NCBI GenBank assembly: GCA_964247055.1
Contig: OZ176052.1
Span: 434,001-498,000 of the forward strand
Direction of reading: 5' to 3'
Source: Paragordius varius
Taxonomy: Eukaryota > Nematomorpha
DNA length: 64,000 nt
How positions within the stretch are numbered: the stretch's first letter is position 1; each line of letters starts with the position of its first letter. Shown one piece after another: positions 24,195 to 35,482 of the stretch. The notes under the pieces are model-generated. The model was not told the DNA's origin. It did not search any database and saw only the letters and a list, made by a program, of their open reading frames with translations. Both the position numbers and the translations under genes were made by a program.

Positions 24195-25465
24195 GGGGAT
24201 CAATAAAAAAACTGAGCTAACTAAATCAGATAATAAACTGGGGACAATACCCGATGACTGGCTTTGTTCCAAAACAATTCTAATACACAAAAGGGGTACC
24301 ATTAATGATATAAAAAACTTTAGACCCATAACTATTACTAACACACTCTATATAATTTTTTTAAATATGTCAACCAAACCTTACTGAAAACCATAATAGA
24401 TAAAACTTTAATTCACCCTAATTAAAAAGGCTTTATGCCCTTTGATGGAATATTAGAGCACAACTATGTGATTGAACAAAAAATAAAGAGTGCGAAACAA
24501 GATAAACATAAACTACTAATAGCATTTCTTGATATTATCAAAGCCTTTGATTCGATTCCGCACAACATACTTATCAATACAATTAATCAACTTCTAATAA
24601 ACACATTACTAAAAATATAATCATTCAAAATATAACTAATTCTAAAACCCAAATCTATACACAAGGCGGACTGACAGATCCTATTGCATTTCAAAAGGGC
24701 ATTAAACAGGGCTGCCTTGTCTCCGGAACTTTATTTAACCTGGCCATCAACCCACTCTTGGAGTTGCTGAACATATCCACCAAACCCCTAGCATATGCCG
24801 ATGATTTAGTAATCATCGCACACCAAGTAGATGCTCTCCAGAAAACTATCCACACCGCAGAGCAATGGCTTCAATCCCATAACATAACAATCAATGCGAA
24901 CAAATCTCTTCTATGTATTAACTCGCCAAATCCTAATATAACCATACATAATCAAATCCTCGAACAAATCCCAGAAGGAAAATCCATCTCTTACCTTGGC
25001 AAACCAATTTCACCTTTAGCACCCCCTAAAAATACCCATGAACTGAATAACCTGGTAGACAATATAACACAATCAAATCTGGCACCGTGGCAGAAATTAG
25101 ACTTCCTTAAAACATTCATATTTCCAACCATTATCCACTCTCTCAGAATGGAAGCAATAAAAAAATCGAGCTAACCAAATCAAATAATAAAATTCGTTTC
25201 CAGAAAAAAATAACAGCATTACCCCCCACAGCTAATACTAACTATTTCTATGCCCCCACCAAAGCAGGCGGACTTGGTCTGCCACAGCTAGCAAACCTAA
25301 ATGGCAACTTTATAATTGATTCAACTTACAAACTATTAACGTCTCCTGATCAATATTTAGCAGCTCAAGCCATTAATGATTTAAAACATACCGTATCTAA
25401 ACATACAAAGTCAACCACCACTAACGATATTCAATTAAACCAATACTTAAAATTACACTTGTAAC
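24195..25465 (+). pseudogene. LINE-B copy, plus strand, RT and thumb, with an aberrant 5' junction
   Basis: It begins with a short thumb-derived piece (KKTELTKSDNK, 24199-24232) fused directly to the RT entry region (LGTIPDDWLCSKTILIHKRG). In an intact element these lie several hundred residues apart and in the opposite order. It continues with ALCPLMEY/FMPFDGILEHN (24435-24620), an intact motif A reading IKAFDSIPHN, AYADDLVIIAHQ (24758-25174), YLGKPISPLAPP, and NYFYAPTKAGGLGLPQ to a stop at about 25464. It lacks knuckle and endonuclease. It is head-to-head with the minus copy. Confidence 0.85.
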
Positions 25466-25862
25466 AACGTTGCCCATTTGCATCTCATCTATTAATCAGA
25501 TGCTCTGTGTAACTCTTTCTTGTGGGATCCACACTCTTGGAAGCAAATCAAGGGTCCGGCCATCTCTAGTAATGTCAATGATCACTTTTATATTGACCCG
25601 TGGAAAATCGAATATGTAACTCTCTCTCAAGGATATTTATCCCTATTAAGAAATCATCACTAAATAGTATGTCACGTGCCTCAAAATCACTATCATCAAC
25701 GATCCTTTTTAAAACATAGCTTATGATTGATTTGCCTTCATATCTTGTCTTTATAAAAAATTCCTCTCTGTTCAACCATAAACTTTAATACCAGCAAAGA
25801 TTTGATATGCCAATTTTTGATAGTGTGATCATGTCATGTCGTCTATTTTGGTTAGGAATGAT
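25466..25862. other. Unassigned, possibly further LINE remnant
   Basis: The plus strand reads NVNDHFYIDPWK near 25574-25608, reminiscent of the LINE-A stretch SHFYIKGDNFNIDPFSRR, so this may be a decayed LINE thumb/C-terminal piece. The 66-codon minus frame (25575-25775) is antisense to that. Confidence 0.3.
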
Positions 25863-26496
25863 TGATATACCATTTGCACTTCAAGAGTTTCCTTGAACAC
25901 TTCAAGTCGCTCCTTAAACATTTTTGGTTCTTGAACATTTCAAGTTGGTCCTTAAACATTTCAGTTGGTCCTTGAACACTTCAAGTTGATTCTTAAACAC
26001 TTCAAGTTGGTCCTTATTTTAAATTTTGATTTACCCATAATTTTTGGAAGTATTTTTTTATTTTATTATTTTTTAACCTATTCTTTATTTATTATATATT
26101 TATTCATCTAAAAATAAAAACTTTTATTAAAAAACCACTTTGTTTAAAACTATTTTTTTCATTTGAACAAAATTATTGACTTTTAAATGTTTTTAATGAA
26201 AAATTTTAATTAATAACCCTGAAAACTTATATATTTTTTCATTTCGTGTTAAAATCTTATTATATTCAAAATTATATTTAGAAATTATTAAAGATATACG
26301 GTTTCAAGATTAGAAGTTGATATCAATTTAATATTTATGTTTAATAATAGAAAATAGGTTAAAAACAAAAATAGATGAATAATTTACGATTTAATTGATG
26401 AAAGTTAAAAACAAAACAAAAAAGCCCAAGAACCAACTTTAATTGTTCAAGGACCAACTTGAAGTGTTCAAGGACACTCTTGAAGTGCAAATGGTT
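25863..26496. mobile_element. MITE-Y with subterminal arrays of an about 21-bp word
   Basis: Left end ATATACCATTTGCACTTCAAG, followed by about five tandem words of the type TTGGTCCTTGAACACTTCAAG (25885-26020). The right end carries the reverse complement (GACCAACTTGAAGTGTTCAAG) two to three times and ends GAAGTGCAAATGGTT at about 26495. The core is AT-rich and non-coding. A second copy is at 28541-29078. It shares the terminal TACCATTT with MITE-X. Confidence 0.8.
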
Positions 26497-26689
26497 CAAA
26501 TAACTTTTTCGTAAGGACCAAAACCAAAAGCACTATGATAATCCTGATACATTTTCCTATCAGAAAATACATATATATATAATTTTAGATTATTTTTAGT
26601 GGACGCTGTATAATAAAATGTCAATGAGTTCCTCAGCCTTACTAACTCCGCAGCCATCGAACATGCACGTTCCTTCTCTAAAGACAAAG
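26497..26689. other. Short spacer, no feature
   Basis: Contains AAGGACCAAAACCAAAAGC and AT-rich DNA. The minus frame 26496-26687 is not supported by any family resemblance. Confidence 0.3.
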
Positions 26690-28495
26690 CTTAAGATACT
26701 TTGGAAAACCGATAAAATCTGATCCCATTCGACAACCTATCAGATTTGCTGGTAACCTTGGTAGAACCAGAGCAAATGAATATGTATTCACAAAACGGTA
26801 CCATGAATTTCATATTGGGTCAGTGTCTGAAACAGGCCGAACTTAAAAGGACTCGCGCATTCATAGTAAAAGAATAATCACATCGCTTCTCCAAAGAGCC
26901 TCGACTAACTATATCTACATTCCTGGTTCTAAAGAGAATCTTGACGTTTCTAAAACATCTCTTCCTTTGGATATATACAGATTAAACTCAGCTGCGCTTT
27001 CTACCATTTTAACCACCAAATTTGAGAGAACACTCGACTTCGCTCTGTCTCGTATATTTCAAAATTTGGATCAAATAACTTGAAATCATTAATGTCTCCA
27101 ATATTTCAGCTAATTTCGTTCGGCATGCGTCTCTCGGTCTCCGCTCTAGGACTACTCCAATTAGCACTTTTTTTATAAAAGGGTAAAACCCTTAACATTG
27201 ACCCATCCTCCCGCCGCCTTGTTCGAACTATTTAGTCTAAAATAATTCTCTGTTTTTACATAGCCTTATCGAGCGTCATTCCCAAGCTCGCATCGAGGCG
27301 GCATCCCTCCACTAGACCTCTTTCAAAACATCCGGGGTAGGATTCAAAATTGAAGATTCATTGAATCAACTCAAATTTAAAACCCTACAAACACTCGTCC
27401 AGGTTCCCGCATCATCGCAATAGTGATGCGAGCGGTACCCAACTTTACCACATATCTTTAATCAGTGCTAAGATTTCTTATGAATAAATAGCTCACTATT
27501 ACATCGTCTTTATAATTATTTAAAACATTTTTATGTTGCGTTGAAGTTTTGTCCGACTACTCTTATCCGGCTACCCTTTCTCTTTATTATATTTAGTAAT
27601 AAATACCACGGTATTCAATTTCTAATTGATTTCTCTTTATTATATTTAGTAATAAATACCACGGTATTCAATTTCTAATTGACGTAACCTGCCTTGATGA
27701 ACGCGGGGGGCTTTGGTCTCAACCTGTATCAATAAGGTGGACAAATACACCCAACTGATGCCCTTATTGTCTCAAAACCCAAACGATGTCAAGATACTTC
27801 CGCTGATCTACGGAAGTTTATGATAACGGTATTCCAAAAACGACCAACAGTTCAAATATTTAACACCTTGTTACTTGATTTTCGGTTCAGAAGCCTGATG
27901 ATTAGTTCAACAATATGGCTCCTATAACAGCTCTGGTCCTAGTAAAATGGTAGCTATGTTATCAAAACCGTTTTAACAAGCCAATGCTAATTAAGTTAAT
28001 TCATTAGCCACAGCTTAAACATCAACACAGACAATCATTGCTCATCACCTCCAATCAGAAACACAGATGCTACTTGAACATAGCTTTGTTAGGGTGAAGC
28101 TTTTAACGAAACATTTAACAAATTAAAACAAATATGCTGCAATCAGACCAACAACAGGATCAACCAATTCCCTTGGAGGAATTTTTCAACCCTGCTCGGG
28201 GTTTTTCATTCATATTTTTTTCCATGAGTGTTATTTTACATAAAACATTTTTACAAAATTTATTATAAAATAATCATAAATTCATGTTTCCATCCCATAA
28301 TCCAGCATTCACCAATCAACCTATGTAAAAAAATATTATATTTAATCTCACTGACCTTTTTTTAATGTATACATTGTAAATAAAATATATATGTTTTATC
28401 ACTTATAGCTGATACGACCATTAAAGAAATCCATAATAATAAATAAATTTATTTTTGGAGATTTCGGGGAGGCGCTCACTTTGATCACTATTTAT
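26690..28495 (+). pseudogene. LINE-A copy, plus strand, heavily decayed
   Basis: It begins at the YLGKPI region (TTGGAAAACCGATAAAATC). It then reads SLLQRASTNYIYIPGSKENLDVSKTSLP (about 26885-26970), SSRRLVRT (27210), RPGSRIIAI in the knuckle region (27400), an endonuclease segment containing FLIDVTC (27670-27690), and ends with the 3'UTR (AGCTGATACGACC, then TTTTTGGAGATTTCGGGGAGGCGCTC at 28450-28478). Stops and frameshifts are frequent, and it is more diverged from 41097-43991 than the copies at 15-20 kb. Confidence 0.75.
27577..27682 (+). repeat. 53-bp perfect-looking tandem duplication
   Basis: TTTCTCTTTATTATATTTAG through GGTATTCAATTTCTAATTGA occurs twice in tandem with a period of 53 bp, inside the endonuclease region of the LINE-A relic. 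53 is not a multiple of three, so the duplication also shifts the frame. The unit copies look identical, so it is younger than the decay around it. Confidence 0.9.
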
Positions 28496-29200
28496 ATACC
28501 ATTTAATTTCAAATTCACTCTAAAAATAAATTATAAAGTTTCAGCCAACTACAAGAGTGTCCTTGAACATTTTAAGTTGCTTGAACAATTCAAGTTGGTC
28601 CTTGAACACTTCAAGTTGGTCCTTTAACTTTTTTGTTTTGTTTAATTTTTATCAATCAAATAGTAAATAATTCATCTATTTTATTGTTATTAACCTATTT
28701 TCTATTATTTACATAAATTTTAAATCGATATCAATTATTAATCTTTAAGAAACCGTAAATAATTATTAATTTCTTAAAATAATTCCGGATATTTATAAGA
28801 TTTTAAAAAAATATACAAGTTTTCTGGGTTATTTATTGAAATTTTCATTAAAAACATTTAAAAGTCAATAATTTTGTTTAATTGAAAAAAAAATAATTTA
28901 GTGGTTTATCAATAAAAAATTTTTAAATATATAATAAAGAAAATTAGGGTAATAAATAATAAAATTAATGCAAAAATTAGCGTTAAATCAAAATTAAATT
29001 TTAAGGACCAACTTGAGAACTGTTCAAGGAACAACTTGTAGTGTTCAAGGACACTATTGAAGTACAAACGGTATATCTTTATGGCATAGTTTATTATTTT
29101 TTCAGTAATAATTTAATTTAAAACATTTCATTTAAAATATATTTGAATTGTTTGAGGGTGATTTGTTCAAGGGCAAATTTAAATTGTAAGTGGTATAAAT
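28494..29200. mobile_element. MITE-X copy split by a MITE-Y insertion
   Basis: The left part, ATATACCATTTAATTTCAAATTCACTCTAAAAATAAATTA, is the MITE-X left end. The right part from about 29078 (TATCTTTATGGCATAGTTTATTATTTTTTC ... AAATTGTAAGTGGTATA) is the MITE-X core and right end. The 540 bp between them are MITE-Y. Confidence 0.7.
28541..29078. mobile_element. MITE-Y, copy nested in MITE-X
   Basis: The left array runs GAGTGTCCTTGAACATTTTAAG, TTGGTCCTTGAACACTTCAAG. The right array runs GGACCAACTTGAGAACTGTTC, GTAGTGTTCAAGGACAC, ending GAAGTACAAACGGTATA. The core matches 26030-26400 in inverted orientation (for example ATTTTAAATCGATATCAATT against AAGTTGATATCAATTTAA). Confidence 0.75.
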
Positions 29201-29423
29201 ATTGGATTGAAGAGATGAAGCTTTAATTTAAGATGCGCAAAATAGAGGTCGTATTAAATGTAAAAACTGATGGGAATAGATTAAATTTTTACAAATGTGT
29301 TTAGGTGTTGCCATAATACATTATATAAATGGAAGAATAAGAAAAAGGAACTAATACAAATCCTATATTGTTTAATACTATTAACATAATAAATTAATTA
29401 TATTTATGAAATGCTTGAATGTA

Positions 29424-29695
29424 CAGTAAAAATTGAAATTATACGGACAAAACGTAAAAATATAAAGACAAAATTTTTATTTCCAAAGACAGCCATATCG
29501 TTATAATCCTTAATTTATCCTAAAAATCATTAAACACAATTGTAAGATACATAATTGATTATGTTACTAATACACACATATATTTCATATTTTAAAGTTT
29601 AAAACAACGAGTTATATTTAAAAAGTATGGTTGTCTTTTGGAAAAAAATATCTGTCTTTATATTCTTACGTTTTGTCCAATTTCATTTTTTACTG
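29424..29695. mobile_element. MITE-Z (mariner-type termini, TA target site)
   Basis: The 272-bp element is flanked by TA. It starts CAGTAAAAATTGAAATTATA, then CGGACAAAACGTAAAAATATAAAGACA. It ends with the inverted sequence TGTCTTTATATTCTTACGTTTTGTCC, then AATTTCATTTTTTACTG. The CAGT...ACTG ends within TA are what non-autonomous Tc1/mariner elements show. The termini are about 50 bp long. Copies recur at 51326-51581, 51588-51802 and their mirror images at 57876-58352. Confidence 0.85.
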
Positions 29696-29699
29696 TAAT

Positions 29700-30240
29700 G
29701 TGTGTTGGTTTAGTTTTTAAATATAATCTTTTATGAATGTGTTCTATACTTCTGAGTTATAAAAGATGGTGCTGCTTCCTATTTGTTTGCATAAGCCATT
29801 CATTATATGTGTCATCATCAATATTTTTGTTTTTTGTGCTTGCATTAGGGGTAGAATACTGTTGGTATTTATTATTTTTTTATTATAGTGAATAATTTCA
29901 AAAGGACAATGCATCTATTTCAAAGCAATTACCTTTAATATTGATTATATAAGGGTTGTTGTGTTGAAAAGGTGTGTTTTCATAAACTAATTTGGTGTTT
30001 TATAAATACAGGCATGCGTTATGCCTTTTTGTCCAGTGTGGTATTGAAGGCAATGGTTAAGCTGATGTGGAGTTTCATTTGCCTTGCCATTTTATTACCA
30101 TGAGTTTTCATGTTTGGGCCACTATTCACAGGTAACAGTTTTCGGCGATTTTTGTGGATAAATCAACCAGCCAGCCGGTTTTGAAATGTATTTCCCGTCT
30201 GGATATGTTAATTTATTTTTTCTGTATTAAAAGAAATTTT
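29700..30240 (-). pseudogene. LINE-B, fragment of knuckle and endonuclease end
   Basis: The minus strand at about 29860-29740 resembles the MVSSTIFY region of other LINE-B copies (NRKQHHLL). 30230-30010 resembles the region before and through the knuckle (WLVDLSTKIAENCYL, HWTKRHNACL), with the cysteines lost. It is decayed and non-functional. Confidence 0.55.
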
Positions 30241-30296
30241 ATTTGTTTAAAAATATAAAAAAATATTGGTAATTTTTATATTGAACCGTACATAAT

Positions 30297-30396
30297 TTAT
30301 TTTAGGGTGAGTTTGATATGTTCAAGAGTGAATTTGTATTGTTCAAATAGGAAATTGAAATCACGGGTAAATTTGAGGTGTAAATGGTATATCACT
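30297..30396. mobile_element. MITE-X right-end fragment
   Basis: TTATTTTAGGGTGAGTTTGATATGTTCAAG, AGTGAATTTGTATTGTTCAA and GTGTAAATGGTATAT give the right subterminal array and terminus only. Confidence 0.6.
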
Positions 30397-30689
30397 GATA
30401 GAAGAAAGAGGTTGGAAAGGAAAGGCATTTTTTGACTATGTAATACCATACTACTACGTTATATTTTTTCCCTTCATTATTAAATAGTAAAAATAGTTAT
30501 TATTTGATGGGCATGGTAATGCTTAATCGTGCACCATGTCCCTTCGTTTCTTTTTTATTTTCATTAATATTCATTTTTTTACTCCTCTAATATTAATTTT
30601 TTTACTACAAATATTCTTTTATTCAATCCACTGTAATCCACCAGAATTGGTTTCACTATAGAAATAAGCATTAATTTCACCTTGCGAGA

Positions 30690-31620
30690 GAAATGTACAG
30701 GACTTAAGATTTGTGCGAGGATGAGTCAATTAAAGATATATCTGAGCTTTTGATGATTAGTCAGCATAATAAACGGCTGTCGCATTTTGGCCAAGGGGTC
30801 ATGGAATAGAGGAATACAATTTTATCGATAAAATGAATAAAGCTTGTAAATTTGTCCGAAACAATCAAGAATCCAACAAGACCCAAGAAATAACGGGACT
30901 TATCGAGCAGGTATGGGGTTGGGTGATCGTTGCCCCGACTCTATGAAAGCCGCAATTGCCCTAACCCTATCCTTCTTATCTTCTATTGATATAAAAATAA
31001 CCTAATTATAAATCGCACTCCAATGACTTAGGACCCATTCAACTGTGATGATGGTAAGGTCGTCTGCGAAGGCCAAGCATGAGGTAAGGGGTTGATTGTT
31101 AAGGGCTACGATAATGAGATTAATGCAAAGGTTAAAAATTAGACCTGAAAGTGGGCACACCCTTGCTTTATTCCTTTAAGATAGTGGATCGGAGGTCGGT
31201 AAGATTTTTATCAATTAAAAATTGGGCTGATGAATTAAGTAAAATAAAGGTTAGAAGGCATTCAACCGGTGGAGGCAGGCCAAGGGAGCTTAGAAGTTTG
31301 GTGCAGACAGGGTGGGGAATGGAGTCGAAAGCGGCGGAGATGTCTAACCATAAGAAAATGGATTGGTGGTTCGCGGTTCGGGCTTTAGACAGGCGATTGG
31401 AAATGTAAAAATTAATGTTCAACACGCCATCAAAAGGGGAAAACCCTTTTTGTTGGGGGGCGATGAGATTGTGGAGGGACACATGGTGGCTGAGGAACTT
31501 ATGGATGATTTTAGAAAAGATTCGATAGATTATGTTAGAAATGGCGATGGGGCGAAAGTTGGCCGGGTCAGAGGTGTTGCCTTCCTTATGAAATTTCGTG
31601 GAAATTCATGTATATATAAA
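30690..31620 (-). pseudogene. LINE-C copy, minus strand, RT core
   Basis: Open stretch 31482-31168 on the minus strand: LHNLIAPQQKGFSPFDGVL, SNRLSKARTANHQSIFLWLDISAAFDSIPHP (motif A), then SLGLPPPVECLLTFILLNSS. Beyond a frameshift it continues through SLSG-like and CLAFADDLTII coding at 31150-31030, where the plus strand reads GATGGTAAGGTCGTCTGCGAAGGCC, i.e. FADD in place of YADD. Upstream is SNFRPIAISNIIY-like coding at 31560-31490. This is the third RLE-LINE family. The plus-strand frames at 31151-31635 are antisense shadows. Confidence 0.8.
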
Positions 31621-31719
31621 GTCAAAAAAAGATAATATGGATGGATATCCCGCTACAAGCGTATTCTATCCCTTCTAAGAACCAATTTAAAAAATGGTTT
31701 TGAAATTTTATTTGAAAAC

Positions 31720-32890
31720 AAATTTGTGGATTTTTTTCCTATAAGCCTGATGTAATGTTGAGATCTTTGAATGCCTTAAACATAATCGATGCCAGTGTTT
31801 TTGACAAAAAGTTAGCAGATTTTATTCATTACCAAAGAGGACCTTTGCACCAAACCAATTATCGCTACATTAAATATCAAACCCCTGACTTCGAGTTTGG
31901 GCCTCGCAGATGACCTTATCATCGCAGATAGCCCCCTAACACCATAAAAGTCGCAATTTCCCTTACTTGCTCCTTAATTTTGATTAATATAAAAATAAAT
32001 ATTCAAGTCTTGGATCCTTGCAAACCATCCAATTATTTATCGGCGACCATCGAATTCCAAGCCTCCTTCATAGTTAGTCCCATATTTGGGAAAACGCGTC
32101 TTTGTGATTATTTCCAAGATTTTTGAAATATGTTTCCCTTATATTCCAAACTGTCCCCAAAGCATGGCTTCAATCTTTTTCTATCTTAATCCATAAGAAA
32201 GGTGACACCTCCGACCCCTCCAATTTTCGCCCCATCGCCATTTCTAACATAATCTATCGAATCTTTGCTAAAATCATCCATAAATTCCTCAGCCACCATG
32301 TAGCCCTCCACAATCTCATCGCCCCCCAACAAAAAGGGTTTTCCCCCTTCGACGGCGTGTTGGAACATAATTATTACATTTCCAACCGCTTGTCGAAGGC
32401 CCGAACAGCGAACCACCAGACCATCTTTCTATGGCTGGACGTTTCCGCCGCCTTCGACTCGATTCCCCTGCCCGTCTGCACCAAACTTTTAACGTCCCTT
32501 GGTGCCTGCCCCCACCCCTTGAAAGCCTTTTAAATTTTATTTTACTTAACTCTTCGACGCAATTTTTCATCGATAAAAACATTACCGACCCCATCCCCTA
32601 TCTTAAAGGAATCAAGCAGGGGTGTTCTCTTTCCGGGCTAATCTTTAACCTCTGTATTAACCCCATTATCCTAGCCCTAAACAATCGACCCCTCACTTCA
32701 TGCTTGGCCTTCCCTGACGACCTAACTATCATCAGAGATAGCCCCGGTTACCTTCTATTGATATAAAAATAATCCTAATTATAAATCGCAGTCCAATGAT
32801 TAACGACCCATTCAATTATGTATCGACAACCATTCAATCCTTGATGGTGAGCCCATAATTTTTGGGCAAACCTGTCAGGTTCCTGATTGC
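31720..32890 (+). pseudogene. LINE-C copy, plus strand, RT core
   Basis: A separate YADD-region scrap lies at 31890-31950 (GCCTCGCAGATGACCTTATCATCGCAG, LADDLIIA). A longer piece follows at 32110-32760: VPKAWLQSFSILIHKKGDTSDPSNFRPIAISN, then LIAPQQKGFSPFDGVLEHNYYISNRLSKARTANHQ, FLWLDVSAAFDSIP, a frameshift near 32500, LKGIKQGCSLSGLIFNL, and CLAFPDDLTII, where the catalytic motif reads FPDD. It lacks knuckle and endonuclease. It is head-to-head with 30690-31620. Confidence 0.8.
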
Positions 32891-33461
32891 TAAATATAAA
32901 CACTCAAGCTTTATTCTTTTTAATCGAAGTCTATATCATAATTTAAACAAAAAAGTGCTAGCATATACAATCATCAAAAATAAAACGGTTCTGAAATATT
33001 ATAGTCCCGGTTCTAAAATATTTGTTTATAACCACAATATTTATTAACCAAAAGTTACAAATACTTGCCAAGTGTATAATAGAGACCAAGTAGAAAAATT
33101 AATTTATAAATAAAATTACACCATTGAAAAGTTACAAAAATAAAATATACTTAGGTGCATTCTTCACAAAGATAAACAACTTGGCTTTCAAAATCAGAAA
33201 TCATTATCTTAATGAATTCATAGCGACCTGTAAGAGTAACAACTCAACATTTTGAATGATTCTCAAAATAATCTAGGCGATAAGATATTTGATTTCCCAT
33301 TCCATGAAAGATTTTGATTGTGTTGGGACAAAATTTAATTAAAGGATTCAATTACACTCTTCGTTCATGTATATAACTAAAATATAACATAAAAATTTAC
33401 CGGATGTTAAAATATTCCAAAATTTAAAACATGCGCGTTATAACCATATGAACCAGATTTT
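32891..33461. other. AT-rich stretch without a recognised feature
   Basis: No gene or repeat boundary seen. Confidence 0.3.
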
Positions 33462-33996
33462 TTAACACTTGGATACAACACATTCATTTTAGTACTTCGA
33501 TAAATTGGGGTCGTTAAATACCCCAGGCCTGTTTAAAATTAAATTTAAAAAATATGGAAGGAATCAAAACGATGACAAAATTTTAAATACCGGAATATAT
33601 AAAAAATTTAGTCAAAAATACTTGATATTACTTATTTTAAGCTAAAACCGAAGAGTTAAAATTTAGTCAACGTGACATGTATGCATTAGCTTAGTTTAAA
33701 TAACCATTGTTTCTTATTCTATCAATGTTAGATGTGATTTAAAAAAATAATTAGCTTTCATTTTAGCTTTAAATACAAATAAACACGATATTTTGCGACA
33801 ATGTTGTAAAAGGGCGCCAAAGTAATTTGATATGGTTTTTTTACAAAACCAAATTTTTTTGGATATTTTGGCTTATTTATATAGTTTGATAAGGATAGAA
33901 GCATAAAAAATGGGACCATTTCTTTTAATAGTTTTTTAAAAATAAAAATATAAATATATTCTGGGCTATTTAGATACCCCAATTTAAATCGGAGTG
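33462..33996 (+). mobile_element. TTAA-MITE, near complete
   Basis: Starts TTAACACTTGGATACAACAC, then TTAGTACTTCGATAAATTGG and ATACCCCAGGCC. Ends GGGCTATTTAGATACCCCAATTTAAATCGGAGTGTTCG, where the last TTAA is mutated. The minus-strand frame 33758-33982 lies in it and is not a gene. Confidence 0.75.
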
Positions 33997-34157
33997 TTCG
34001 ATAGTTTATAATAATTATTATAAAGGTATTCGTTATAAATATACAAATAATAGTATTGAATATTATTGTATTTTAGCAATTTTACTATTAAATATTGTTT
34101 TATAATTTAGAGCTAAATAAAAATTATGAGGAAATAAAATTTTTTAAAGCTTGATAT

Positions 34158-35277
34158 TTAACACTTACAACCCATTCATTTTAGTCCATCGATTCAAATT
34201 GTGGTAGTTTATAACCCAAGCCTCTTTAAAATTTTCTTTAAAAAATATAGAAGCAATCATAACCATGTCAAAATTTAACACTTATATAACATTAATAAAC
34301 CGAAATATATAAAAATATTTGATCAAAAATACTTGGTGTTACTTATTTAACACTTGGATACAACACACTAATTTTAGTCCTTCGATTTAAATTAGGGTAG
34401 TTGGATACCCCAGGCTTGTTTAAAATCAAATAAAAAGTATAAAAGAAATCGAAATCATGGCAAAATTTTGCACTTATATAACTTTAATAAACCGAAATAT
34501 ATAAAAAGTTATATTCAAAAATACTTGATATTTTAAGCTACAATCGAAAGGTAAAAATTTCGTAAACGTGACATGATATTTTTAAATTAAAAAAAATAAA
34601 ACAATATAAACCGCTTTTTCTATTTCTATGATGTAATTTATATAAAAAATTAGCTTTACTTTTACCCTTAAAACTAAATGAAGACGATATTTTGGAAAAA
34701 AATTTAAAATAAAATGGCGTCGAAGTAGTTTGAGATAAAGCTTTTATTCAAAACAAAATTTTATCAAGATATTTTGGCATATTTGTCTAATATTTATCAG
34801 AATAGAAGTATAAATTTAAATTGAGACCGTTTCCTTCAGTAGTTTTTTAAATTTAATTTAAATTTAGTCTAGGGTATTTAGATACCCCAATTTAAATCGA
34901 AGTGTTAATGCTAAAACCGAAAGGCGAAAATTTAGTCAACGTAACATGTGTGCAATTATAAAATTGATAATAATACAAAATAACCCACTTTTTTATTTCT
35001 ATCAATGTTAGATGTAATTCAAATAAAAAATTAGCTTTAATTTAAAATTAAATGAAGATGATATATTACAAAAATTTTGTAAAATAAAAATGGCGTCGAA
35101 GTAGTTTGACATAGAACTTTCTTTTTTCAAAACAAATTTTTATTTAGATATTTTGGCGTATTTATATACACTAGGATAGAAGCATAAATTTTAAACGTTT
35201 CATTCTGTAGATTTTATAAATCCCAACTCAAATTTAGTGTTGGGCATTTAGATACCCCAAATAAATCGAAGTGTTAA
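34158..35277 (+). mobile_element. TTAA-MITE, outer copy split by a second copy of the same family
   Basis: The left third is at 34158-34350 (TTAACACTTACAACCCATTC ... ACTTGGTGTTACTTATTTAA). The remainder resumes at 34905 (TTAATGCTAAAACCGAAAGG) and ends at 35277 (AGATACCCCAAATAAATCGAAGTGTTAA). In undisturbed copies the joining sequence is TTACTTATTTTAAGCTAAAAC. The insertion therefore fell in an internal TTAA, which is now present on both sides. Confidence 0.85.
34347..34908 (+). mobile_element. TTAA-MITE, inner copy with TTAA target duplication
   Basis: TTAA at 34347-34350, then CACTTGGATACAACACACTA, and at the far end AAATCGAAGTG followed by TTAA at 34905-34908. The element between the duplicated TTAAs is 554 bp, ends CACTT...AAGTG, and has no coding capacity. 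It is the clearest target-site evidence in the window. TTAA is the target of piggyBac and also of Sola3-type elements. Confidence 0.88.
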
Positions 35278-35482
35278 TTTGGTCGGTTATTTACAATACA
35301 AGATATATAATCTTTTAACATTCTTATGTCATCGAAAATATAAAGGGTGTTCTTCAATTTCTCTAATTTAAAATATGAACATTAACGTGTTGAAAAAAAA
35401 AGTTCAAGCAATGAAAACAAAAAAACATATTTTTTTAAACATTTTTCTTTTCCCAAAAGTCTTTTTATAAAAATAGAAGGCT

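Noticed and set aside
31151-31635. Two plus-strand open frames of 85 and 90 codons
   Set aside because: They are antisense to the LINE-C reverse transcriptase on the minus strand, which reads clear RT motifs.
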